DNA of 64,000 nucleotides, from positions 62,001 to 126,000 of the forward strand of contig NZ_JAQPPK010000009.1 in the NCBI RefSeq assembly GCF_029952445.1. Direction: 5' to 3'. Origin of the DNA: Paenarthrobacter nitroguajacolicus (GTDB taxonomy: Bacteria > Actinomycetota > Actinomycetes > Actinomycetales > Micrococcaceae). The notes under the pieces were generated by a model. It made no database searches and was not told the DNA's origin. It worked only from the letters and a program-made list of their open reading frames with translations. Positions 8,325 through 17,063 of the stretch are shown here, in pieces (the first letter of the stretch is position 1; each line of letters starts with the position of its first letter). Both the position numbers and the translations under genes were made by a program.

Positions 8325-9364
8325 AGCCTCACCACCGCCATCCCGAGGCTCACGCCACCACCCAATCCGACCAACGCCACGAGATCACCGGGGCCAGCCC
8401 GGCCGCTGTCAACAGCGAGCTTCAACTGCAGCGGGAGGCTGACCGAGGCGAGGTTGCCAAAGTCCTCCACGGAATGGACCAGCAGTTCAGCGGGCACCCC
8501 GGCGCCTTCGGCGAAGATCTGCCTGTACGGGGCACTGACCTGGTGCACGCACACCACAGCGAAATCCGTCCAGGCAAGGCCCAAACGTGCGAGTGTCTCG
8601 TCAAGGATCCCGGAGCCCAGGTCCAGGAAAGCATCCTTGAGCTTTTCTCCGTCCATGCTGAAGTAGCTGGCCTCCGGATCACGGGGAAACGCCGAACCAC
8701 CGGCTGCCAAGGTCCCTACGGACCAGTGGCTGCTGCGCGCCGTAAAGGCTGTGGCCAGGATCGCTGCAGCGCCCTCTGCCGCAGCGGCGGGCTCTTCCAC
8801 GGCCTCGAGCAACACCGCAGCGCCGCCGTCGCTCATGGTGTACCCGGGAAAGCTGGAGGCAAAAGTCTGGAAATCCGGTACCGACCACCGCACCGCCCTG
8901 GAAGGCGACTCCCCGGTGGCCACCAGAACCCGGGCGTAGCGTCCGCCGCCGATCAAGGCGTCAGCAACTTCCATGCCGTTAAGGAAGCTGTTGCAGGCAT
9001 TCTTGACATCCATCACGGGACAGGAGAGCCCCAACTTCGCCGCAACCATGTGCCCAGTAGCCGGCTCCACCATGTCCTGGCTGGCGGAGGCGAAGATGAG
9101 CAGGTCCACGTCCGGAGCCTGGAGCCCGCATTCCGCCAGGACCTTCCCGGCAGCGTTGGCCGCCAGGTCCGAGGCCTGCTCCGTCTCGGCCATGACACTC
9201 CGGGACCGGATTCCTGTCACCCTGCCAATGAGGCCGTTCGGGACCCTGAAACCGGGGCTGTTGTCAGCTATGCGGCGTTCGACGGCGGCGGTGTCCAGCC
9301 GCGTAGGTGGCAGGTAGACCTCCAGCCCCGAAATCCGGCTACGTCCCGACAGAGCTGTGTGCAT
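8321..9364 (-). CDS. OleA-like thiolase (FabH-fold acyl-CoA Claisen-condensing enzyme)
   Basis: Thiolase-superfamily enzyme related to 3-oxoacyl-ACP synthase III, 347 residues. With the ATG at 9364 as start (GGGGGAA lies 6 bases upstream; an in-frame TTG at 9379 is the alternative), the triad is Cys124 (NACNSFLNGM), His274 (VHQVSAPY) and Asn304 (FGNLASVS). Glu100 in the MVEPAT segment sits where OleA has the glutamate that acts as base in head-to-head condensation of two acyl-CoAs; FabH enzymes lack it. OleA makes 2-alkyl-3-keto acids. It is the first gene of the overlapped operon, just downstream of the adk terminator. Confidence 0.82.
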   Translation of the reverse strand: MHTALSGRSRISGLEVYLPPTRLDTAAVERRIADNSPGFRVPNGLIGRVTGIRSRSVMAETEQASDLAANAAGKVLAECGLQAPDVDLLIFASASQDMVEPATGHMVAAKLGLSCPVMDVKNACNSFLNGMEVADALIGGGRYARVLVATGESPSRAVRWSVPDFQTFASSFPGYTMSDGGAAVLLEAVEEPAAAAEGAAAILATAFTARSSHWSVGTLAAGGSAFPRDPEASYFSMDGEKLKDAFLDLGSGILDETLARLGLAWTDFAVVCVHQVSAPYRQIFAEGAGVPAELLVHSVEDFGNLASVSLPLQLKLAVDSGRAGPGDLVALVGLGGGVSLGMAVVRL

Positions 9365-9395
9365 TCGCGTTTCCCCCAAGAAAGTGCCGCGTCAA

Positions 9396-9440
9396 CGAAA
9401 AAGGGTGTGTCCCGCACCTTATGGTACGGGACACACCCTT
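9396..9440 (-). terminator. Intrinsic terminator after adk
   Basis: A 14-bp perfect stem (9401-9414 with 9427-9440) is followed on the minus strand by a T5 run at 9396-9400. It closes the secY-adk transcript only about 30 bases before the OleA-like start, which implies either readthrough or a compact promoter within 9365-9477. Confidence 0.88.
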
Positions 9441-9477
9441 CACTCAAGCTCCGGTGGAACCGGCTATGTGGAAAACC

Positions 9478-10056
9478 CTAGACGGCCTTGGCCGACTCGA
9501 TGGCCGTGAGCACGCGGTCGGTAACTTCATCGATACCGCCGATGCCATCCACCTGCGTGAGGATGCCACGTTCGGCATACTTCGCCACAACGGCTTCGGT
9601 CTGCTCGTGGTACAGGTCAAGACGGTGACGGATCACGGTCTCGTTGTCGTCCGAGCGGCCGGTCTCCTTGGCACGTCCCAGGAGCCGGGCTACCAGTTCT
9701 TCGTCGTCGGCGGTCAGCTGGAGCACTACGTCGAGCTCCTGCTCACCCTCGGCGAGGATCTGGTCCAGGTAGTCAACCTGCGCGGTGGTGCGCGGGTAAC
9801 CGTCCAGGAGGAAGCCGTTCTCGACGTCGCTCTGGCCCAGCCGGTCCCGAACCATGTTGTTCGTGACGCTGTCCGGAACGAAGTCGCCGGCATCCATGTA
9901 CTTCTTGGCTTCGATGCCCAAAGGGGTTTCGCCCTTTACGTTGGCACGGAAGATGTCGCCGGTGGAGATGGCGACTACGCCGAGGCGCTCGGAAATCCGC
10001 TCGGCCTGTGTACCCTTGCCCGAACCGGGAGGTCCAATGATCAGCATTCTCGTCAT
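9478..10056 (-). CDS. adk: Adenylate kinase
   Basis: Catalyses ATP + AMP to 2 ADP in the cytosol. The protein has 192 residues; the P-loop GPPGSGKGTQ lies at residues 8-17 and the AMP-binding ISTGD and GYPRT segments follow. The LID is short (VARLLGRAKETGRS), without the Cys4 zinc knuckle, as in mycobacterial Adk. The ATG overlaps the secY stop (ATGA). The secY-adk pair is conserved, but map has been displaced downstream by the ole-like operon. Confidence 0.97.
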   Translation of the reverse strand: MTRMLIIGPPGSGKGTQAERISERLGVVAISTGDIFRANVKGETPLGIEAKKYMDAGDFVPDSVTNNMVRDRLGQSDVENGFLLDGYPRTTAQVDYLDQILAEGEQELDVVLQLTADDEELVARLLGRAKETGRSDDNETVIRHRLDLYHEQTEAVVAKYAERGILTQVDGIGGIDEVTDRVLTAIESAKAV

Positions 10057-11363
10057 CGCAAAAGCCCTTCGTAGTGACGTTGTTGTAGCTGCGCATCAAT
10101 CTGCTTGACGGTCTCCAGGCCAACACCCACCATGATCAGGATTGACGTGCCACCGAACGGGAAGTTCTGGTTGGCGTTGATCAGGACGAGTGCAACCAGC
10201 GGAATCAGCGCCACGAAGCCCAGGTAGAGGGCTCCCGGCAAAGTGATCCTGGAAAGCACGTACTGCAGGTAGTCCGCGGTCGGTTTACCCGCCCGGATGC
10301 CCGGAATGAACCCGCCGTACTTCTTCATGTTGTCCGACACTTCTTCAGGGTTGAAGGTGATGGCTACGTAGAAGTAGGTGAAGAACACGATCATGGCGAA
10401 GTAAAGCGCCATGTAGATGGGATGGTCGCCACGGGTGAGGTTGTTGTTGATCCACTCAACCCATGGAGCCATCTGCTCCCCTGGCTTCGGCTGGTTGAAC
10501 TGCGAAATCAAGCCGGGCAGGTAAAGCATGGAGGAAGCGAAGATGACAGGCACGACGCCGGCCATGTTCACCTTGATGGGAATGTAGGTGCTGGTGCCGC
10601 CCACAGTGCGGCGACCGATCATGCGCTTGGCGTACTGCACCGGGACACGGCGCTGCGACTGCTCCACGAAGACCACGAGGGCAACGGTGAGAAGGCCGAT
10701 GGCAAGAACGATGAAGAAGGTTCCCGGGCCCTTGGTCTCCCAGATGGAGCCGAGCGAGCGGGGGAAGCCTGCTGCGATGGAGGTGAAGATCAGCAGCGAC
10801 ATGCCGTTGCCGACACCGCGCTCGGTGACAAGCTCACCCATCCACATGATCAGGCCGGTGCCTGCTGTCAGCGTGATGATGATCAGGAGGGTGGTGATGA
10901 TGCTCTCATCGGGAATGATCGGCAGGTTACAGCCGGGCAGCAATTGGCCGGACCGGGCCAGGGACACCAGGGTGGTGGCGTTCAGCAGGCCCAGGGCGAT
11001 GGTGAGGTACCGGGTGTACTGCGTCAGCTTGGACTGTCCCGAGGAACCCTCTTCGTAGAGTTGCTGGAACCGGGGAATAACCACCCGGAGCAACTGCACG
11101 ATGATGCTCGCCGTGATGTAGGGCATGATGCCCAGGGCAAAGATCGAGACCTGCAGCAACGCGCCGCCGCTGAACAAGTTCACCAGCTGGTAGATGCCCT
11201 GCGAGGTGTCACCGTTGTTCAAGCATTGCTGGACATTCTGGTAGTTCACACCAGGCGAGGGGATGAAAGCTCCCAAGCGGAAGATTGTGATGATTCCCAG
11301 CGTGAACAACAACTTGCGTCGCAAATCAGGCGTCCGAAACGCCCGGCCGAATGCGCTTAGCAA
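10053..11363 (-). CDS. secY: Preprotein translocase subunit SecY
   Basis: Channel-forming subunit of the Sec translocon in the cytoplasmic membrane, 436 residues with about ten hydrophobic segments and the typical opening FRTPDLRRKLLFTLGI. The start is a TTG at 11363, chosen because AGGAGG lies 4 bases upstream and because the protein then begins where SecY homologues do. A strong terminator separates it from rplO, so it needs its own promoter in 11364-11470. Confidence 0.97.
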   Translation of the reverse strand: MLSAFGRAFRTPDLRRKLLFTLGIITIFRLGAFIPSPGVNYQNVQQCLNNGDTSQGIYQLVNLFSGGALLQVSIFALGIMPYITASIIVQLLRVVIPRFQQLYEEGSSGQSKLTQYTRYLTIALGLLNATTLVSLARSGQLLPGCNLPIIPDESIITTLLIIITLTAGTGLIMWMGELVTERGVGNGMSLLIFTSIAAGFPRSLGSIWETKGPGTFFIVLAIGLLTVALVVFVEQSQRRVPVQYAKRMIGRRTVGGTSTYIPIKVNMAGVVPVIFASSMLYLPGLISQFNQPKPGEQMAPWVEWINNNLTRGDHPIYMALYFAMIVFFTYFYVAITFNPEEVSDNMKKYGGFIPGIRAGKPTADYLQYVLSRITLPGALYLGFVALIPLVALVLINANQNFPFGGTSILIMVGVGLETVKQIDAQLQQRHYEGLLR

Positions 11364-11470
11364 GCGTCCTCCTGAGTAGAAAGTACAAGGATGTGGTCGG
11401 GCTCAATGAAACCCAACAACCGAGTCTAACTGCTTGTGACGCCGTCGTAATAATCGAGAGTCCACAACCA
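11364..11470 (-). promoter_or_regulatory. Probable secY promoter region
   Basis: This stretch lies between the rplO terminator and secY and must carry the secY-adk promoter. Minus-strand TAGACT at about 11430 is a plausible -10 box, but no convincing -35 is found at standard spacing. Only the AGGAGG ribosome-binding site is certain. Confidence 0.3.
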
Positions 11471-11518
11471 TCAAAAAAATCCCGGTATCCGGGGCCGAAG
11501 CCCCGCATACCGGGATTC
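11471..11518 (-). terminator. Intrinsic terminator after rplO
   Basis: A two-step hairpin (11-bp outer stem 11478-11488 with 11507-11517, and an inner CCGGGGC/GCCCCG-like stem) is followed on the minus strand by a run of seven T. It separates the spc operon from secY-adk. Confidence 0.88.
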
Positions 11519-11550
11519 TTTGTTACAGCGGGCTGATGTCCCACACAACC

Positions 11551-12033
11551 CTAGAGGGTGGTGGTGGATCCGCCTGCTGCAGCGATCTTTTCCGAAGCGC
11601 TGGAAGAGAATGCGTGTACGGTGACGTCAACCTTGACGGTGATGTCGCCGGTGCCGAGCACCTTCACGGGCTGGTTCTTGCGAACGGCGCCCTTTTCAAC
11701 CAGTGATTCAACGGTGACGGTGCCACCTTCCGGGAACAGCTCGTTGAGCTTCTCCAGGTTTACAACCTGGAACTCAACCCGGAACGGGTTCTTGAAGCCG
11801 CGCAGCTTCGGCAGGCGCATGTGCAGCGGCAGCTGGCCGCCGGCAAAGCCAGCCTTTACCTGGTAGCGGGCCTTCGTACCCTTGGTACCGCGACCAGCGG
11901 TCTTACCCTTGGAGCCTTCACCACGACCAACACGGGTCTTGGCTGTCTTGGCACCCGGGGCGGGACGCAGGTGGTGGACCTTCAGAGTGTTCTGCTTCTC
12001 AGCAGTCTCTGCGGCGGTCTTGTTCTCTGCCAT
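11551..12033 (-). CDS. rplO: 50S ribosomal protein L15
   Basis: Large-subunit protein that binds 23S rRNA late in assembly, 160 residues. The Gly/Lys/Arg-rich N-terminal arm ([17 protein letters not shown]) and [10 protein letters not shown] are diagnostic. An acidic Ala/Glu-rich leader of about 15 residues precedes the usual [11 protein letters not shown] start. Its ATG overlaps the rpmD stop by one base. It is the last gene of the spc operon. Confidence 0.98.
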   Translation of the reverse strand: MAENKTAAETAEKQNTLKVHHLRPAPGAKTAKTRVGRGEGSKGKTAGRGTKGTKARYQVKAGFAGGQLPLHMRLPKLRGFKNPFRVEFQVVNLEKLNELFPEGGTVTVESLVEKGAVRKNQPVKVLGTGDITVKVDVTVHAFSSSASEKIAAAGGSTTTL

Positions 12034-12239
12034 TACTTCGCCTCCTCTACATTCACGAGGTGCGGAACCGTGTTCAGCATTCCAACGGTCACAGCGTCGG
12101 CGGTACGGACAACGGTGTGTCCGATGCGCTTCAGGCCGAGGGACCGAAGGGTGGCGATCTGGTTCTGCTTGGCGCCAATGACGCCCTTGATCTGGGTGAT
12201 CTCCAACTTGGCGTCGGAGGGAGTCAGGTTCTTAGCCAT
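12033..12239 (-). CDS. rpmD: 50S ribosomal protein L30
   Basis: Small large-subunit protein of 68 residues. The ATG at 12239 gives the standard start [14 protein letters not shown]; longer open frames upstream run through rpsE and are rejected. The motif [16 protein letters not shown] is typical. It sits between rpsE (2-base gap) and rplO (one-base overlap), the conserved order. Confidence 0.97.
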   Translation of the reverse strand: MAKNLTPSDAKLEITQIKGVIGAKQNQIATLRSLGLKRIGHTVVRTADAVTVGMLNTVPHLVNVEEAK

Positions 12240-12241
12240 GA

Positions 12242-12946
12242 CTAAACACCTGCCTTCTGGTTCTGGAGCGCGCGCACCAGAGCAGCAGGAGCAACCTCGT
12301 CCAGCGGCAGGCCACGGCGGGCAGCCACGGAAGCGGGCTCTTCGAGCTGCTTCAGAGCGGCAACGGTCGCGTGAACGATGTTGATCGCGTTGGAAGAACC
12401 GAGCGACTTGGAGAGGATGTCGTGGATACCCACGCACTCCAATACCGCGCGGACCGGACCACCGGCGATAACACCGGTACCGGCGGAAGCCGGACGCAGC
12501 AGGACAACGCCTGCAGCAGCCTCACCCTGCACGCGGTGCGGGATGGTGTTGCCAACGCGGGGAACGCGGAAGAAGGACTTCTTGGCCTCTTCTACGCCCT
12601 TTGCGATAGCAGCGGGAACTTCCTTGGCCTTGCCGTAGCCCACGCCAACCATGCCGTTGCCGTCACCGACGACGACCAGAGCGGTGAAGCTGAAGCGACG
12701 ACCACCCTTGACCACCTTGGCAACGCGGTTGATGGTGACAACGCGCTCTACGAACTGGCTCTTCTCGGCTTCACGACCGCCGTCGCGGCCACCACGGCCA
12801 CCACGGTCGCCGCGGCCCTGGCCACGGTCGCCACGCTCGCCACGACGTCCGCCACGGCGGTCATCGGCAGCGGGTGCGGTCTCAGTTGCTTCAGCAGCTA
12901 CAGCTTCAGTCACCTGAATGTCCTTTTCGTTATTTTCAACGGTCAC
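12242..12946 (-). CDS. rpsE: 30S ribosomal protein S5 with Arg/Gly-rich N-terminal extension
   Basis: Small-subunit protein affecting decoding accuracy, 234 residues. The conserved core ([18 protein letters not shown], then [18 protein letters not shown]) starts near residue 65. The preceding residues 29-61 are an RGG-rich stretch ([18 protein letters not shown]), longer than in E. coli S5 (167 residues) but known in actinobacteria. It starts with GTG in a GTGA overlap with the rplR stop. Confidence 0.97.
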   Translation of the reverse strand: MTVENNEKDIQVTEAVAAEATETAPAADDRRGGRRGERGDRGQGRGDRGGRGGRDGGREAEKSQFVERVVTINRVAKVVKGGRRFSFTALVVVGDGNGMVGVGYGKAKEVPAAIAKGVEEAKKSFFRVPRVGNTIPHRVQGEAAAGVVLLRPASAGTGVIAGGPVRAVLECVGIHDILSKSLGSSNAINIVHATVAALKQLEEPASVAARRGLPLDEVAPAALVRALQNQKAGV

Positions 12947-13326
12947 AGTGCCAGCCCACCTTCGCGAGCACCGTCAGCGACGGCGGCGATGCGGCCGTGG
13001 TACTTGTTACCGCCACGGTCGAAGACAACAGCTTCGACGCCTGCAGCCTTGGCACGCTCGGCAACGAGCTCGCCGACGCGCTTGGCCTTGGCAGTCTTGT
13101 CTCCGTCAAGTGCGCGAAGGTCAGCTTCCAGGGTGGAAGCGTAAGCCACGGTTACACCCTTGCTGTCATCGACAACCTGGACGAACATGTGGCGTGCCGA
13201 ACGGTTGACGACCAGACGAGGACGTACAGCCGTACCGGTGATGCGCTTGCGGATACGAAGCTGGCGACGGTTGCGTGCAGCCGACTTGCTCTTGTTCGTG
13301 CGCTTCTTGTTAATTGCGATGGCCAT
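12943..13326 (-). CDS. rplR: 50S ribosomal protein L18
   Basis: 5S rRNA-binding protein, 127 residues, of normal length. [20 protein letters not shown] and the C-terminal [12 protein letters not shown] block are diagnostic. It lies between rplF (3-base gap) and rpsE (4-base overlap) in the spc operon. Confidence 0.97.
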   Translation of the reverse strand: MAIAINKKRTNKSKSAARNRRQLRIRKRITGTAVRPRLVVNRSARHMFVQVVDDSKGVTVAYASTLEADLRALDGDKTAKAKRVGELVAERAKAAGVEAVVFDRGGNKYHGRIAAVADGAREGGLAL

Positions 13327-13329
13327 GGT

Positions 13330-13866
13330 TTACTTACCAGCCTTTCCGACCTTGCGGCGGATGACTTCGCCGGCGTAACGGACACCCTTGCCCTTGTAGG
13401 GGTCGGGCTTGCGCAGCTTGCGAATGTTGGCAGCAACCTCGCCGACCTGCTGCTTGTTGATACCCGCAACAGAGAGCTTGGTCGGACCCTCTACTACGAA
13501 GGTGATGCCTTCGGGTGCAGAGACGTTAACCGGGTGGCTGAAGCCCAGAGCGAACTCCAGGTCAGAACCCTTTGCCTGAACGCGGTAACCGGTACCAACG
13601 ATTTCAAGCTTCTTCTCGTAGCCCTCGGTAACGCCCTGGATCATGTTGGCGATCAGGGTGCGGGTCAGGCCGTGCAGCGAACGCGAGTTGCGCTCGTCGT
13701 TCGGGCGGGTGACCGTGAGAGTGTTCTCTTCCAGGGAGACCTCGATCGGGCTGGCCACAGTGTGGCTCAGCTCGCCTTTGGAACCCTTGACGCTGATGAC
13801 GGAGCCATCGAGCTTGACCTCAACTCCGGCAGGAACGGTGATGGGGAGACGTCCAATACGTGACAT
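13330..13866 (-). CDS. rplF: 50S ribosomal protein L6
   Basis: Large-subunit protein near the sarcin-ricin loop, 178 residues, of standard length. It starts [17 protein letters not shown] and contains the C-terminal [20 protein letters not shown] signature. The gene order rpsH-rplF-rplR-rpsE is conserved. Confidence 0.98.
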   Translation of the reverse strand: MSRIGRLPITVPAGVEVKLDGSVISVKGSKGELSHTVASPIEVSLEENTLTVTRPNDERNSRSLHGLTRTLIANMIQGVTEGYEKKLEIVGTGYRVQAKGSDLEFALGFSHPVNVSAPEGITFVVEGPTKLSVAGINKQQVGEVAANIRKLRKPDPYKGKGVRYAGEVIRRKVGKAGK

Positions 13867-13884
13867 TATTCTCTTCCTTTCCCG

Positions 13885-14283
13885 TTACCAGACGTACGCG
13901 AGGACTTCGCCGCCCACGCCCTTCTTGCCGGCCTGCTTGTCAGTCAGGAGGCCGGAAGAGGTGGACAGGATTGCGATACCCAGGCCACCCAGCACGTGAG
14001 GCAGGTTGGTGGACTTCGCGTAAACGCGGAGGCCCGGCTTGGAGATGCGGCGGACGCCAGCGATGGAACGCTCGCGGTTCGGACCGAACTTCAGGTCGAT
14101 GGTCAGCTTCTTGCCAACCTCGGCGTCCTCTTCCTTCCAGCCGGCAATGTAGCCTTCTGCCTTCAGGATGTCGGCAACGCGTGCCTTCAGTTTGCTGTAC
14201 GGCATGGACACGGTGTCGTGGTATGCCGAGTTTGCATTGCGCAGACGCGTGAGCATGTCTGCGACAGGATCTGTCATAGTCAT
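13885..14283 (-). CDS. rpsH: 30S ribosomal protein S8
   Basis: Binds 16S rRNA early in assembly and is the spc-operon repressor in E. coli. The protein has 132 residues; [13 protein letters not shown] and the C-terminal [19 protein letters not shown] are diagnostic. It follows rplE after 78 bases with no rpsN between them. Confidence 0.98.
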   Translation of the reverse strand: MTMTDPVADMLTRLRNANSAYHDTVSMPYSKLKARVADILKAEGYIAGWKEEDAEVGKKLTIDLKFGPNRERSIAGVRRISKPGLRVYAKSTNLPHVLGGLGIAILSTSSGLLTDKQAGKKGVGGEVLAYVW

Positions 14284-14361
14284 TTGGGCTATAGCCCTTC
14301 CTCGTACCGGTTTCCGCTGCGCCGGCTCTTATGAGCCTGCGCGGACGGACCTGTCACGTAG
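14284..14361 (-). other. rplE-rpsH spacer with hairpin, rpsN absent
   Basis: In many bacteria a Zn-type rpsN sits between rplE and rpsH. This 78-base spacer is too short to hold it. It contains a compact hairpin at 14319-14342 (GGCTC/GAGCC with flanking GCGC pairs and an ATAA loop) and a 12-base palindrome at 14286-14297. S14 must be encoded elsewhere. The hairpin could be a protein-binding or RNA-processing site, which is inference. Confidence 0.55.
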
Positions 14362-14946
14362 TTAGTTTTCGGTCTTGAACGGGAAACCAAGCGCCTTGAG
14401 CAGCGCGCGGCCTTCGTCGTCGGTCTTGGCGGTGGTGACAACCGTGATGTCCATGCCGCGTACGCGGTCGATGGAGTCCTGGTCGATTTCGTGGAACATA
14501 ACCTGCTCGGTCAGACCGAAGGTGTAGTTACCGTTACCGTCGAACTGCTTGCCGTTGAGGCCGCGGAAGTCACGGATACGCGGCAGTGCCAGCGAAACCA
14601 GACGATCCACGAATTCCCACATGCGGTCGCCACGCAGAGTTGCGTGTGCACCGATCGGCATGCCTTCGCGCAGCTTGAACTGTGCGATCGACTTGCGGGC
14701 CTTGGTTACCTGCGGCTTCTGGCCGGTGATCAGGGTGAGGTCGCGGACAGCGCCGTCGATCAGCTTGGAGTCCTTTGCGGCATCTCCAACACCCATGTTC
14801 ACTACAACCTTCACCAGGCGGGGAACCTGGTTCACGTTCGCGTAGTTGAATTCGTCCTGCAGCGACTTCTTGATGGTCTCTGCATACTTGGTCTTCAGAC
14901 GCGGAACGATCTTGTTGACGGTGGTCTCAGACAGTGTCTCACTCAT
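14362..14946 (-). CDS. rplE: 50S ribosomal protein L5
   Basis: 5S rRNA-binding central-protuberance protein, 194 residues. The conserved block [20 protein letters not shown] and the [21 protein letters not shown]-terminus identify it. A short acidic leader precedes the [10 protein letters not shown] start. The ATG overlaps the rplX stop. Confidence 0.98.
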   Translation of the reverse strand: MSETLSETTVNKIVPRLKTKYAETIKKSLQDEFNYANVNQVPRLVKVVVNMGVGDAAKDSKLIDGAVRDLTLITGQKPQVTKARKSIAQFKLREGMPIGAHATLRGDRMWEFVDRLVSLALPRIRDFRGLNGKQFDGNGNYTFGLTEQVMFHEIDQDSIDRVRGMDITVVTTAKTDDEGRALLKALGFPFKTEN

Positions 14947-15305
14947 CAGATGTCCTTCCCGGAGGCCTTGGACACGCGGATACGGACAGTCTTGGTGCGA
15001 CCATCCTTCTCAACGGTGTCGAGACGGAAACCAACACGGGTCGGCTTCTTGGTGGACGGGTCTACCAAAGCCACGTTGGAAACGTGGATCGGGGCCTCAA
15101 CGACCTCGATGCCACCGGTCTTGGTGCCGCGCTGCGACTGACCGACCTTGGTGTGCTTGGTGACGCGGTTGATTCCCTCTACCAGCACGCGGTTGGTGTC
15201 CGGGAATACGCGCAGGACCTTGCCCTGCTTGCCGCGGTCTCCGCCGCGTTCCTGCTTGGCGCCGGTGATGACCTGAACGAGGTCACCCTTCTTGATCTTA
15301 GCCAT
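14946..15305 (-). CDS. rplX: 50S ribosomal protein L24
   Basis: Assembly-initiator protein, 119 residues, with the KOW start [16 protein letters not shown] and the [10 protein letters not shown] block. It lies 3 bases after rplN and overlaps rplE by one base. Confidence 0.97.
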   Translation of the reverse strand: MAKIKKGDLVQVITGAKQERGGDRGKQGKVLRVFPDTNRVLVEGINRVTKHTKVGQSQRGTKTGGIEVVEAPIHVSNVALVDPSTKKPTRVGFRLDTVEKDGRTKTVRIRVSKASGKDI

Positions 15306-15308
15306 GGA

Positions 15309-15677
15309 CTAAAGCACCTCCGGGGCCAGCGAAACGATCTTCATGAACTTCTTGTCGCGAAGTTCACGACCAACCGGGCCGAAGATACGGGTACCGCGGG
15401 GGTCACCGTCGTTCTTCAGGATCACAGCTGCGTTTTCGTCAAACTTGATGTAGGAACCATCCGCACGGCGGCGTTCCTTCTTGGTACGAACGATGACGGC
15501 CTTGACGACGTCACCCTTCTTTACGTTGCCGCCAGGGATAGCGTCCTTGACGGTGGCGACGATGACGTCGCCGATGCCTGCGTAGCGACGACCGGATCCA
15601 CCGAGAACGCGAATGGTAAGGATTTCCTTAGCACCCGTGTTGTCGGCGACCTTGAGTCGCGACTCCTGCTGAATCAA
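15309..15677 (-). CDS. rplN: 50S ribosomal protein L14
   Basis: Large-subunit protein at the subunit interface, 122 residues, highly conserved ([18 protein letters not shown]). The start codon is TTG at 15677, supported by AAGGAG 6 bases upstream and by the family N-terminus. It is the first gene after a 353-base region with its own promoter, so the spc set is partly uncoupled from the S10 set. Confidence 0.97.
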   Translation of the reverse strand: MIQQESRLKVADNTGAKEILTIRVLGGSGRRYAGIGDVIVATVKDAIPGGNVKKGDVVKAVIVRTKKERRRADGSYIKFDENAAVILKNDGDPRGTRIFGPVGRELRDKKFMKIVSLAPEVL

Positions 15678-16030
15678 TTTCTACTCCTTGCGTCGCGCCG
15701 GTTCTCAGACCGAAATCATGCATACGGAATGAGCCTTGCGGAACGGTTGATCGGGGTGTCTCTTGACCTGCCTGGATTTTGCCAGAACAGGCCTAAACGC
15801 CCGTGCCACAAGCATCAGCTTCCCTTGCAGAAAACTCTGCGCGGGGCAGTATGCAGCGGCACGATTGTTTACGAGGTAGTGGACGACGCACAAGTGGCGC
15901 CATACAAACTCAATATCCTAGCACGTTTACGGCCAGTAACCGAAACAGGCAGGGAAGCGGAAAGGCCCGCATTCCATAGGGAATGCGGACCTTTCCAGTG
16001 AATCGTTGCCAGGCAAGCCCGGCGTCGGAT
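15678..16030 (-). promoter_or_regulatory. rpsQ-rplN intergenic region: hairpin, promoter and long leader
   Basis: No conserved gene is present. A 17-bp stem with one wobble (15959-15975 with about 15979-15996) follows rpsQ and probably ends or processes the S10 transcript, although it lacks a T tail. Minus-strand TAGGAT at 15915-15920, preceded by GTGC, is a good -10 box; the -35 is weak. Transcription would start near 15908 and leave a leader of about 230 bases. The leader contains a possible 36-codon frame (15793-15903, minus) that starts about five bases from the predicted transcript end. Confidence 0.5.
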
Positions 16031-16327
16031 TTACTTGGCCTTTTCGAGGATCTCCACCAGACGCCACCGCTTGGTAGCGGACAGCGGGCGGGTCTCAGAG
16101 ATGAGAACGAGGTCGCCGATGCCGGCGGTGTTCTCTTCGTCATGAGCCTTGACCTTCGAGGTGCGGCGAATAACCTTGCCGTACAGAGCGTGCTTTACGC
16201 GGTCTTCAACCTGAACAACGATGGTCTTTTCCATCTTGTCAGAGACAACGTAGCCGCGACGCGTCTTACGGTAACCGCGCTGTTCAGCGCTGGCTGCTGC
16301 TTCCGTCACAGTTTCCTTCTCGCTCAC
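16031..16327 (-). CDS. rpsQ: 30S ribosomal protein S17
   Basis: 16S rRNA-binding protein of 98 residues. The OB-fold core ([20 protein letters not shown], then [19 protein letters not shown]) follows a short polar leader. It overlaps rpmC by 4 bases and is the last gene of the S10 operon before the hairpin. Confidence 0.97.
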   Translation of the reverse strand: MSEKETVTEAAASAEQRGYRKTRRGYVVSDKMEKTIVVQVEDRVKHALYGKVIRRTSKVKAHDEENTAGIGDLVLISETRPLSATKRWRLVEILEKAK

Positions 16328-16644
16328 TTGGCGTCCTCTCCAGCTTCAACCTCGGCCTTTTCAGCCTTGGCAGCCTTCTTGGACTTCTTTTCTTCCTTGG
16401 CTTCCACAACCGGTGCGGCAACCTCGGCACGAATGCCCAGCTCGCGCTCACGGAGAACGGTGTAGATGCGTGCGATGTCCTTCTTTACCGCGCGCAGGCG
16501 ACCGTGGTTCTCCAGCTGTCCGGTGGCGGACTGGAAACGCAGGTTGAACAGCTCTTCCTTGGACTTGCGGAGTTCTTCAACGAGACGCTCGTTGTCGAAA
16601 CCGTCCAGCTGTGCGGGTGCGAGATCCTTCGACCCTACTGCCAT
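16324..16644 (-). CDS. rpmC: 50S ribosomal protein L29 with charged C-terminal tail
   Basis: Protein near the exit tunnel, a trigger factor and SRP docking site. The core (residues 10-75; [20 protein letters not shown] and [15 protein letters not shown]) has the usual length. Residues 78-106 are an Ala/Lys/Glu-rich tail ([20 protein letters not shown]) that most L29 proteins lack. It overlaps rpsQ by 4 bases and lies 2 bases from rplP. Confidence 0.96.
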   Translation of the reverse strand: MAVGSKDLAPAQLDGFDNERLVEELRKSKEELFNLRFQSATGQLENHGRLRAVKKDIARIYTVLRERELGIRAEVAAPVVEAKEEKKSKKAAKAEKAEVEAGEDAK

Positions 16645-16646
16645 TT

Positions 16647-17063
16647 CTATTCACCACCTTCGCGACGCACAATGCGTGCCTTCAACGGCAGCTTGTGGAT
16701 TGCCAGGCGCAGGGCCTCGCGAGCTACCTCTTCATTGACACCGGAGAGTTCGAAGAGAACCCGGCCCGGCTTGACGTTTGCGACCCACCATTCCGGAGAA
16801 CCCTTACCGGAACCCATACGGGTTTCAGCAGGCTTCTTCGTCAGCGGACGGTCCGGGTAGATGTTGATCCAGACCTTACCGCCACGCTTGATGTGGCGGG
16901 TCATCGCGATACGAGCGGACTCGATCTGACGGTTGGTAACGTATGCCGGGCTCAGGGCCTGGATACCGTACTCACCGAAGCTGACCTTGGTGCCGCCCGT
17001 AGCAGCGCCGGAACGACCCGGGTGGTGCTGCTTACGGTGCTTGACTCGACGTGGGATAAGCAT
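16647..17063 (-). CDS. rplP: 50S ribosomal protein L16
   Basis: A-site tRNA-contacting large-subunit protein of 138 residues, standard length. [17 protein letters not shown] and [20 protein letters not shown] are diagnostic. Its ATG abuts the rpsC stop. Confidence 0.98.
   Translation of the reverse strand: MLIPRRVKHRKQHHPGRSGAATGGTKVSFGEYGIQALSPAYVTNRQIESARIAMTRHIKRGGKVWINIYPDRPLTKKPAETRMGSGKGSPEWWVANVKPGRVLFELSGVNEEVAREALRLAIHKLPLKARIVRREGGE

Noticed and set aside
12033..12437. Extended L30 starting inside rpsE.
   Set aside because: L30 has a standard start at 12239; the upstream extension is rpsE read in another frame.
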